Source of the DNA: JAFGUB01 sp050305515
GTDB taxonomy: Bacteria > Campylobacterota > Campylobacteria > Campylobacterales > Sulfurimonadaceae
DNA length: 64,000 bases
NCBI GenBank assembly: GCA_050305515.1
Contig: JBNLFL010000002.1
Coordinates: 1 to 64,000, forward strand
Direction: 5' to 3'
The notes beneath the pieces are model-generated. The model made no database searches. It saw only the letters and a program-made list of their open reading frames with translations, and was not told where the DNA came from. The first letter of the stretch is position 1, and each line of letters begins with the position of its first letter. The position numbers and the translations under genes are program-made. This document shows positions 26,980 to 34,076 of the stretch, piece by piece.

Positions 26980-29580
26980 GTGACGCAACCTGACATACAC
27001 TATCTGGAAGCATACGCTCCCAGCTTTTTTTCCATCCCTGAAACTTCCCTGGAATTCGAAATTTTCGATACCCATACGCTTGTGCGCAACCGCATGAAAA
27101 TCGTTGCCGAAAAGGCAGGTGAAACGCTGGTGCTCGACGGCGAGAAACTGGAGCTGGTGAGCCTTACATGTAACAAAAACGCCGTTACGGATTATGAGGT
27201 TGATGCACACGCGTTGCGCATTGCGGATTTTCCTGCCGAAGCAACGCTTGAAGTGGTGACGTGCATCTATCCGCATGAGAGCACCGAACTCGAAGGGCTC
27301 TACCACTCCGGTGACATGTTCTGTACCCAGAACGAGCCCGAAGGCTTCCGGCGTATTACCTATACGCTTGACCGTCCGGATGTCATGAGTGTCTTTACCA
27401 CGCGCATCGAAGCCGATGAGAAGCGTGAACCCATACTTCTTTCCAACGGCAATCTGAGTGAAACGGGCACGCTTGAAGGCGGCCGCCACTATGCGCTCTG
27501 GCATGACCCTTTCCCAAAACCGACCTACCTGTTTGCACTGGTGGCCGGAGATCTCGGGAGTATCAGCGACACGTTCACGACGATGAGCGGACGCGAAATC
27601 GCGTTGAACATTTATTGTGACCTTGGAAACGAGGAGCGCTGCCATCATGCGATGCGTTCGCTCAAAAAGGCGATGACATGGGATGAAGAACGCTACGGCC
27701 GCGAGTATGATCTGGATATTTACAACATCGTCGCCGTTGAGAGTTTCAATATGGGCGCGATGGAGAACAAGGGGCTCAATATCTTTAATGCCGCCTATGT
27801 ACTGGCGGATGAAGAACGCGCCACCGATGCGAACTTCCTCGGCATTGAAAGCGTCATTGCCCATGAGTATTTTCACAACTGGACCGGGAACCGCATCACC
27901 TGCCGCGACTGGTTTCAACTGACGCTCAAAGAGGGACTGACGGTATTTCGTGACCAGTGTTTCAGTGCCGACATGAATGAAGCGGCAACGCAGCGCATCA
28001 GCGATGTCAAGGCGCTGCGCGAACGTCAGTTTGTCGAAGATGCTTCCGCAACGGCGCATCCGATCAAACCTGAAAAATATATCGAGATCAACAACTTCTA
28101 TACGGCGACCGTCTATGAAAAAGGTGCGGAAGTGATTCGGATGCTGCATACGATGCTTGGCGAGGCGCGCTGGCGCAGGGCGATGGATCTCTATTTTGAG
28201 ACCTTTGACGGACAGGCGGTGCGTACCGAGGATTTTCTCTGGGCGATCTCAAAGGGCGGCGGCATCGACCTGAGCCAGTTTGAACGCTGGTATCATCAGG
28301 AACGTACTCCTGTGTTACATGTAAGCGGAAGCCATGATGAAAAAGCGCAGACCTATACCCTGAACGTACGTCAGGAGATACCAAAAAACGTGCATCATGC
28401 GGATCAGCTGCCGTATCATTTTCCGCTTGCCATAGCACTGTTCGATTCCGAAGGCGGGATGATTCCGCTGCAGCTTGAGCACTCCGATGTCCCCAATGAT
28501 CTTGAGCGTGGTATTCTTCAGGTGACGCAGGGCGAGACGTCATTTACCTTCAGGGATATTCCGCAGCCACCCGTCGTTTCGGTCAACCGGAATTTCAGCG
28601 CGCCGTTTCTCATAAAACAGGAACCTACCGATTACGCCTTTTTGATGCGTCATGAGACGGACGGTTTTATCCGTTATGAAGCGTCGCAGCAGTATGCAAC
28701 GGAAGTACTTTTCTCGCTGATGCGGGGTGAAAGCATTACGGGGAACTATCTCGAAGCATTTGGTACGGTGCTGCGCGACGGGCGTATGGAGCCGATGCTG
28801 AAATCCCGGATTCTTGAACTTCCAAGTGACGTGCAACTCGCTCAAATGCAGACCGTCATGGATATTGATGCGATAGCCCGCGCAAAAAAAGCGCTGAAAT
28901 CAGCACTGTTTGAGCAGTTTGGAAAAGAGATGACAGCGCAGTACGAAGCGCTGCATGATCCGTTTTCAAGCGAATTGACACCGGATCATATGGGACGCAG
29001 AGCACTGAAAAACCTTTTACTCGCGTATCTGGTTTCATCACAAAAAAGTGATTATATTACCCTTGCAGAGTTGCAGTATGAGCAGAGTGTGACAATGACC
29101 GACCGGATTACGGCGCTTGATCTGCTGGAAAATTTTGCACCGCTTGAAGCCGAAAGTTTCCTGAATGAGTTTTATGAAAGTTATCATGATGACATGCTGG
29201 TCATGACGAAGTATTTTTCCATTCTCGCTGCGGCAGACCGTGAAGATGTTCTGGATCGGGTCATTGCCCTGCAAAACGACCCGGTTTACGATGAAAAGGT
29301 GCCCAATCTGGTGCGCTCGCTCTTGGGCGTTTTTGCCAGAAACCTGCGTCATTTCCATGCTGCAGACGGTGAGGGATACCGCTTTATCGCAGAGAAAATC
29401 ATCGCACTCGATCGCATCAATCCGATGATCGCCGCCGGACTCTCCGGAGCATTTAAAAGTTATGATCGTCTCGATGCGATACGACGGGATCACATGTCTA
29501 ACGAATTGAAACGAATTATGTCTGTTGAAGGTCTTTCAAAAAATGTGTATGAGATTGTAGAAAAGATCTCTCAGGGATAA
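26980..29580 (+). CDS. pepN: Aminopeptidase N (M1 family)
   Basis: 866 aa. MGAMENKG (258-265) is the exopeptidase motif. HEYFHNWTGNR (295-305) is the zinc site HExxH, with the third ligand in LKEGLTVFRDQ. The layout and length fit bacterial PepN, a cytosolic enzyme that removes N-terminal residues from peptides. The GTG start is supported by AAGGAG 6 bases upstream. It begins 10 bases after the lipoprotein stop and two TTACATGTAA copies are inside it. Confidence 0.95.
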   Translation: MTQPDIHYLEAYAPSFFSIPETSLEFEIFDTHTLVRNRMKIVAEKAGETLVLDGEKLELVSLTCNKNAVTDYEVDAHALRIADFPAEATLEVVTCIYPHESTELEGLYHSGDMFCTQNEPEGFRRITYTLDRPDVMSVFTTRIEADEKREPILLSNGNLSETGTLEGGRHYALWHDPFPKPTYLFALVAGDLGSISDTFTTMSGREIALNIYCDLGNEERCHHAMRSLKKAMTWDEERYGREYDLDIYNIVAVESFNMGAMENKGLNIFNAAYVLADEERATDANFLGIESVIAHEYFHNWTGNRITCRDWFQLTLKEGLTVFRDQCFSADMNEAATQRISDVKALRERQFVEDASATAHPIKPEKYIEINNFYTATVYEKGAEVIRMLHTMLGEARWRRAMDLYFETFDGQAVRTEDFLWAISKGGGIDLSQFERWYHQERTPVLHVSGSHDEKAQTYTLNVRQEIPKNVHHADQLPYHFPLAIALFDSEGGMIPLQLEHSDVPNDLERGILQVTQGETSFTFRDIPQPPVVSVNRNFSAPFLIKQEPTDYAFLMRHETDGFIRYEASQQYATEVLFSLMRGESITGNYLEAFGTVLRDGRMEPMLKSRILELPSDVQLAQMQTVMDIDAIARAKKALKSALFEQFGKEMTAQYEALHDPFSSELTPDHMGRRALKNLLLAYLVSSQKSDYITLAELQYEQSVTMTDRITALDLLENFAPLEAESFLNEFYESYHDDMLVMTKYFSILAAADREDVLDRVIALQNDPVYDEKVPNLVRSLLGVFARNLRHFHAADGEGYRFIAEKIIALDRINPMIAAGLSGAFKSYDRLDAIRRDHMSNELKRIMSVEGLSKNVYEIVEKISQG

Positions 29581-29734
29581 AACGTTACCAATATCACGTT
29601 TTTAGACATTTTCACTTTAAAAGCTTGCATTTTTTCGCCTGCTTTGTGATACACTTAAAAGTCAAAATTAATTATATTGCGTAGGTTATAGTTTATATAA
29701 CAAACGGTTATGATTGAAGTTCAAGGAGAAATGC

Positions 29735-31204
29735 ATGGCTAGAGTAGTGGTTCTGGGTGCAGGTGTTGCAGGTCATACGGCAGCAACCTTCCTGCAGGAG
29801 TGGATCGGCAAGGATAATGAAGTGGTGGTGGTAACACCCAACAGCAAATGGAACTGGATTCCATCCAATATCTGGGTTGGCGTCGGCGAGATGACCAAAG
29901 AGGATGTCACGTTTGACCTTCAGCCGGTTTATGACAAAGCGGGAATCACCTTCAAACAGGCTAAAGCGGTTTCCATTAATCCTGAAGGAAAAGCAGACTC
30001 CGACAAACCTTTCGTCACGATCGAATATACCGGTCAGGGTAAAGAGGGGCAAAGTGAAGAGATTACTTATGATTATGTCATCAACGCTACCGGGCCAAAA
30101 CTGAACTTCGGAGCCACACCGGGTCTGGGTGAAGGTTCGAATATCGGTGAGCATACGGTCTCCGTCTGTACTGCCGATCATGCGGTTCACGCCAGCCACG
30201 AACTGGAAAAATGTATCGAAAAAATGAAAAAAGGGGAACGCCAGAAGTTCCTCATCGGCACCGGTCACGGTATGTGTACCTGTCAGGGTGCGGCGTTCGA
30301 GTACATCTTCAACATCGAGCATGAGCTGAATAAAGCGGGTGTCCGTGATATGGCAGACATCCAGTGGATCTCCAACGAATCATTCCTCGGTGACTTCGGT
30401 ATGGGCGGACTGCACATGAAAGTGGGCGGTTATGTCGTCAGCTCCCGTATCTTTACAGAGTCGCTTTTTGCTGAGCGTGGTGTTGACTACACACTCGGTG
30501 CACACGTCAGTAAAGTTGAAGCGGGCCGTGTAGAGTATGAGCAGCTTGACGGTACCAAAGGCGAGCATACGTTTGACTTTGCCATGCTGATTCCTCCGTT
30601 TGCGGGTGTCGGCTTCAAAGCCTACGACAAAGCAGGTGAAGATATCACCTCTGAAATTTTCGCGCCTAACGGTTTCATGAAAGTCGATGCGGATTACACT
30701 CCGAAGCCTTACGAGCAGTGGAAAGCTTCCGACTGGCCTCGCAAATATCAAAATCCTAAATACAAAAACATGTTTGCAGCGGGTATTGCGTTCGCACCGC
30801 CGCATATCATTTCCAAACCGATGAGTTCTCCTAACGGAACGCCGATCAACCCGACACCTCCACGAACCGGTATGCCTTCAGGTATTATGGGTAAAGCAGT
30901 TGCGCACAGCATTGCAGACCTGATCAAATACGGTGAGAATGCACACCTGCATGAAGCTTCCATGGCAGAAATGGGCGCGGCGTGTGTGGCATCAGCCGGT
31001 AAAGGCTGGCTGGACGGTCAGGCAGCGGCGATGACGGTTTATCCGGTTGTACCTGACTTCGACAAATATCCGGGAACAGGTCGTGACACTGACTACACCT
31101 TTGGTGAAATCGGTCTGGCAGGACACTGGATCAAGCACATCCTGCATTACATGTTTATCCACAAAGCGAAGCTCAAGCCGGGCTGGACTTTGATTCCAGA
31201 ATAA
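29735..31204 (+). CDS. sqr: Sulfide:quinone oxidoreductase
   Basis: About 489 aa. FAD-binding GAGVAGHTAA (8-17), then TPNSKWNWIPSNIWVGVG, typical of SQR enzymes that oxidise sulfide and pass electrons to quinone. Cysteines in CTADHAVHA, GMCTCQGAAFEY and AACVASAGKG are candidates for the redox-active set. No signal peptide is visible; SQRs are normally monotopic and membrane-bound. The ATG at 29735 has AAGGAG 6 bases upstream. Which SQR type (III, IV or VI) cannot be settled without alignment. A 53-aa gene follows 27 bases later. Confidence 0.88.
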   Translation: MARVVVLGAGVAGHTAATFLQEWIGKDNEVVVVTPNSKWNWIPSNIWVGVGEMTKEDVTFDLQPVYDKAGITFKQAKAVSINPEGKADSDKPFVTIEYTGQGKEGQSEEITYDYVINATGPKLNFGATPGLGEGSNIGEHTVSVCTADHAVHASHELEKCIEKMKKGERQKFLIGTGHGMCTCQGAAFEYIFNIEHELNKAGVRDMADIQWISNESFLGDFGMGGLHMKVGGYVVSSRIFTESLFAERGVDYTLGAHVSKVEAGRVEYEQLDGTKGEHTFDFAMLIPPFAGVGFKAYDKAGEDITSEIFAPNGFMKVDADYTPKPYEQWKASDWPRKYQNPKYKNMFAAGIAFAPPHIISKPMSSPNGTPINPTPPRTGMPSGIMGKAVAHSIADLIKYGENAHLHEASMAEMGAACVASAGKGWLDGQAAAMTVYPVVPDFDKYPGTGRDTDYTFGEIGLAGHWIKHILHYMFIHKAKLKPGWTLIPE

Positions 31205-31231
31205 TAACAACAAAAAAAAGAAGGAGAGCCT

Positions 31232-31393
31232 ATGAAACCAGAAGAAGTCAACTTTGCGAAAAATGAGAAGTTCAATACTGCAATGATTCCGGGACGTACT
31301 GCCCGTTTTATGCGTACCTGCAAACTGTGGCAGATTATTCGCTTCATTGCGATCAACCTGAAAATGCTGATTGTCGTCAGCAAAAGCCACTAA
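31232..31393 (+). CDS. 53-aa basic amphipathic protein downstream of sqr
   Basis: A 53-residue frame with a strong AAGGAG site 5 bases before ATG. The N-terminal half is hydrophilic (MKPEEVNFAKNEKF). The C-terminal half, CKLWQIIRFIAINLKMLIVV, is a basic-hydrophobic helix likely to lie on or in the membrane. Spacing of 27 bases to sqr suggests one transcript. I do not know the family; it could help anchor the flavoprotein at the membrane, which is inference. Confidence 0.7.
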   Translation: MKPEEVNFAKNEKFNTAMIPGRTARFMRTCKLWQIIRFIAINLKMLIVVSKSH

Positions 31394-31402
31394 CTTTTTT
31401 AC

Positions 31403-31420
31403 GCAGCCCTTTTGGGCTGC
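31403..31420. terminator. Stem-loop after sqr and its small partner
   Basis: GCAGCCC-TTTT-GGGCTGC is a perfect 7-bp stem with a 4-base loop. No T run follows on the plus strand, although six T residues precede it, so it may end the sqr transcript weakly or protect its 3' end. Confidence 0.45.
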
Positions 31421-31447
31421 AACTTACCTAAATACAGAGCTGCCATT

Positions 31448-32263
31448 ATGATTCAACCACTTTTAAAATACCCCGATTCCCGCATCCGTAATATTGCCGG
31501 AAACGTTCGTTTTTTCAATGAGACGCTGCGCGACGGTATCGAAGATATGATCGATACGATGAAAGCCAATGATCTTGCTGCATTGAGTGCCAATCAGATT
31601 GGCCTTCAGTACAACATCATCGTGCTTTGCGAGGAGGGCGTTTACACGCCTTACATCAATGTGCGCTACATCAAACAGCAGGGGCGCGTTAGCGCAACAG
31701 AGCGCAGCCCCTATTATGAGAACATGAGTGTCGACGTGGAGCGTTTTGAATCGCTCACGATTCTTTATGAAGATATGGAAAGAAATTCACATTCACGCGC
31801 GGTTTCGGGTGATCTGGCGCGTACGTTTCAGCATCAGCTCGATTATTGTGACGGCAGTACGTTTGTGGACCGGGTCGACAAGGAGATGAAAGCGCGCATC
31901 AATGAGCATCTCGAGTTTGGTTTAGTCAAAAACAACAAACCTATCGACGCGTGTCCGACGGTCTTTTATCGGGATTATTTTACGGCAGCCATCAGATGGA
32001 TTATCGCTTTGACGACAGTGTCGATACCTGTTGCATTCTTTCTCGGGAGCGAAGGGCGCGAAGTGCTTTTCCTGACTGAGATGATCGCCTTGGGCGTTGT
32101 TTTTCCACTCACGATCGGTTATGCCATCGTCGCCAAATGGGAGACGCAAAAATACAGTTCCTGCACCAGTTGTCAGACAGGTAATGCTTTTGGAACCATC
32201 GTCATTATATTATGGAAAGTGGCCATTGTGGGAGCGTTGTCCTACTGGCTGGTAAAGCCGTAG
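31448..32263 (+). CDS. Degenerate peptide deformylase-like domain fused to a membrane domain
   Basis: 271 aa. The first 160 residues follow peptide deformylase: LLKYPDSRIRNIAGNV, then LAALSANQIGLQYNIIVL in place of motif GxGLAAxQ. The zinc motifs are lost: EGCLS is replaced by ATERSPYYEN, and HEIDH by QHQLDY, so Cys, Glu and one His are missing. The C-terminal part has three hydrophobic segments (about 178-198, 205-225 and 245-268) and the pair CTSC. A catalytically inactive deformylase fold on the membrane is the simplest reading; a binding or scaffold role is inference. Length and TM fusion differ from normal Def (about 170 aa). Confidence 0.65.
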   Translation: MIQPLLKYPDSRIRNIAGNVRFFNETLRDGIEDMIDTMKANDLAALSANQIGLQYNIIVLCEEGVYTPYINVRYIKQQGRVSATERSPYYENMSVDVERFESLTILYEDMERNSHSRAVSGDLARTFQHQLDYCDGSTFVDRVDKEMKARINEHLEFGLVKNNKPIDACPTVFYRDYFTAAIRWIIALTTVSIPVAFFLGSEGREVLFLTEMIALGVVFPLTIGYAIVAKWETQKYSSCTSCQTGNAFGTIVIILWKVAIVGALSYWLVKP

Positions 32264-32278
32264 CAGCAAGGGGTGTAA

Positions 32279-32304
32279 CGTTACATGTAAGGTTACATGT
32301 AACG
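32279..32304. repeat. 26-bp inverted repeat made of two TTACATGTAA copies
   Basis: Two exact palindromes (32281-32290 and 32293-32302) separated by GG and flanked by CG on both sides make two 12-base arms that are perfectly complementary. It fills the gap between two convergent genes, so the RNA from either side would fold into a 12-bp hairpin; there is no T run. It could end transcription, or be a double binding site. Confidence 0.8.
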
Positions 32305-32311
32305 CGCTAAA

Positions 32312-33787
32312 TCAGGCACGTCCGGAGAGCATGCCGTACATGGTCATCGGCTTGAGCAGATAGACTTTCAAAATCCACCAGATCCAGCGCTCTTTCGTCG
32401 GATCGAGTCCCGGAATGATGGAAATAGGCTTGTTAGTCCAGTTAAACTCCGCCAGCATGACGGTACCGATACTCGTGATAAGCGGACAGACGGTATAGCC
32501 ATCAAAGGCAGCCGGAAGCTCTTTTTTGCCTTCCATCGTTGCAATAAGGTTGTCAACCAGAACTTTATACTGCTTGCGCGCGGTACCTCCGGTTTTTCCC
32601 AGCGGTACGGCTGCGACATCCCCAAGTGAGAAAATATTGGGGAATTTGACGTGTTGCAGAGTCTCTTTTTTGACAGGAACCCACCCTTTCCCTGAACCTA
32701 CCGGAGAGTTGCCGACTTCGTCACATGCTTTCATAGGCGGTGTGACATGAATGAAATCGTAGGGAAGTTCGACACGCTCATGTTTGGTGATCATGTCGTA
32801 CTCTTCAAGAACTTCGTCATAAGCCCCCTGTTCTTCCCAGTGTTTGTCAAAAACGGCAATACGGTTTTCCGGATCGATCTCTACCAGATTATGGTTATAA
32901 CGCCATTTGAAGCCACGATCCTTGAACTGCTGCAAGATGGCTTCATGATATTCGGGCACACCAAACATTTTGCCGCCGTTGGGCAGGAACGTCAGTTCGA
33001 CTTTGTCTCGGACGCCGGCCTCTTCAAGGCGTGCATGCGTCAGATACATGATCTTTTTAGGCGCGCCGCCGCATTTGACGGCAGTATCGGGATGGGTGAA
33101 GAGCGCCTGGAGTTTTTCAGGACCGCTGTGCACTTTGGCTTTCTCAATAAGTTCCTGAATTCCCTGCCAGGTCGCAGTGGCACCGTCGGCAAAATAGATG
33201 GAGTGAAGGCCGTTTTTACCTACGTTCGCGGTCACGGCACTGTTGTCTTTGCCCCAGGTGGTGATTTCACCCTCAAGCCCTTTGATAGCGGCATAGTTAA
33301 GCATCATCCCTGTTGCGATGACAAGATAGTCATAGCTGATTTCAAGTCCGCCTTTGGTGGTCAGGGTATTGTTTTTGGGATCAAATGTAGCGGCGCTGTC
33401 TTCGATCAGTTTGACACCTTTTGGTAAAAAGTCATCACGTTTGTAAAGTACCTCTTCGGGCTTCCAGAGTCCGGAACCGACAAGAGTCAGCCCCGGTTGA
33501 TAGGAGACCGAACGCGGATCAGGTTCGATGATGGTAATATCGGGATCGGAAAGTTTGTTGCAGAGACGGGCAGCCGTTGATACTCCGGCAAGCCCGCCTC
33601 CTACAATCACAATTTTTCCTTTGGCATCCGAAGCGATGGCATCAGCGGTACCCGCCGTAGAACCTATCAGGGTTGCGGCGGCTACCGGGGAGATGGCCAT
33701 GTATTTCAGAGCGTCACGGCGTGACATCTCGCTTTGATGCTCTAAAAGCGTTTCAAGCATCTCATTATTGGATTGGTTATGTAACAT
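32312..33787 (-). CDS. TAT-exported sulfide:quinone oxidoreductase/flavocytochrome-type flavoprotein
   Basis: 491 aa. A twin-arginine signal (SRRDALKYM near 22-30, followed by AISPVAAATLIGSTAGTADA) implies export as a folded FAD protein. GGGLAGVSTAARL is the dinucleotide motif. Cysteines in AVKCGGAPKKIMYL and YTVCPLITSIG, with the C-terminal amphipathic LKVYLLKPMTMYGML, fit periplasmic SQR or FCSD-like sulfide dehydrogenases. It differs clearly from the untargeted SQR at 29735, so the cell has two enzymes. AGGGGA lies 5 bases before ATG. Confidence 0.85.
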   Translation of the reverse strand: MLHNQSNNEMLETLLEHQSEMSRRDALKYMAISPVAAATLIGSTAGTADAIASDAKGKIVIVGGGLAGVSTAARLCNKLSDPDITIIEPDPRSVSYQPGLTLVGSGLWKPEEVLYKRDDFLPKGVKLIEDSAATFDPKNNTLTTKGGLEISYDYLVIATGMMLNYAAIKGLEGEITTWGKDNSAVTANVGKNGLHSIYFADGATATWQGIQELIEKAKVHSGPEKLQALFTHPDTAVKCGGAPKKIMYLTHARLEEAGVRDKVELTFLPNGGKMFGVPEYHEAILQQFKDRGFKWRYNHNLVEIDPENRIAVFDKHWEEQGAYDEVLEEYDMITKHERVELPYDFIHVTPPMKACDEVGNSPVGSGKGWVPVKKETLQHVKFPNIFSLGDVAAVPLGKTGGTARKQYKVLVDNLIATMEGKKELPAAFDGYTVCPLITSIGTVMLAEFNWTNKPISIIPGLDPTKERWIWWILKVYLLKPMTMYGMLSGRA

Positions 33788-33945
33788 GGAATTCCCCTAA
33801 CTATTTCGGATTTAAAAAAAGTGTATCACCATTCAGGTTATAAAAGCGGTAGTGTCAGAGCAAACTTTTCACGCCTCTCTTTCTGATTGTGTAAAAAAGT
33901 GACGTTTATTAGTCAAGCAGACATTTGAATTATTATTTATTATAC

Positions 33946-33975
33946 TTATTATTATTTATATAAATAAAATAATAA
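33946..33975. promoter_or_regulatory. AT palindrome between divergent SQR-like and histidine kinase genes
   Basis: The perfect 12-bp palindrome ATTTATATAAAT (33954-33965) has outer arms TTATTATT (33946-33953) and AATAATAA (33968-33975) with a 2-base offset. TATAAT at 33944-33939 on the minus strand could be the -10 box of the SQR-like gene, which would put the palindrome over its upstream region. A regulator site is plausible but in an AT-rich gap such symmetry can arise by chance. Confidence 0.3.
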
Positions 33976-34061
33976 TCATACAGAGATCTTTGCAGTACGT
34001 GATATTTTTGAAATCGATAGTTTTGTCATAGATGCAAAAATGAAATAGTAATAAGGCATTG

Positions 34062-34070
34062 TGATATAAT
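34062..34070 (+). promoter_or_regulatory. Extended -10 promoter placing +1 on the start codon of the histidine kinase
   Basis: TGATATAAT (34062-34070) is an extended -10 with a perfect TATAAT. Seven bases later is the A of the ATG at 34077. There is no ribosome binding site between them, so a leaderless mRNA is predicted. Confidence 0.55.
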
Positions 34071-34076
34071 CGCTGC

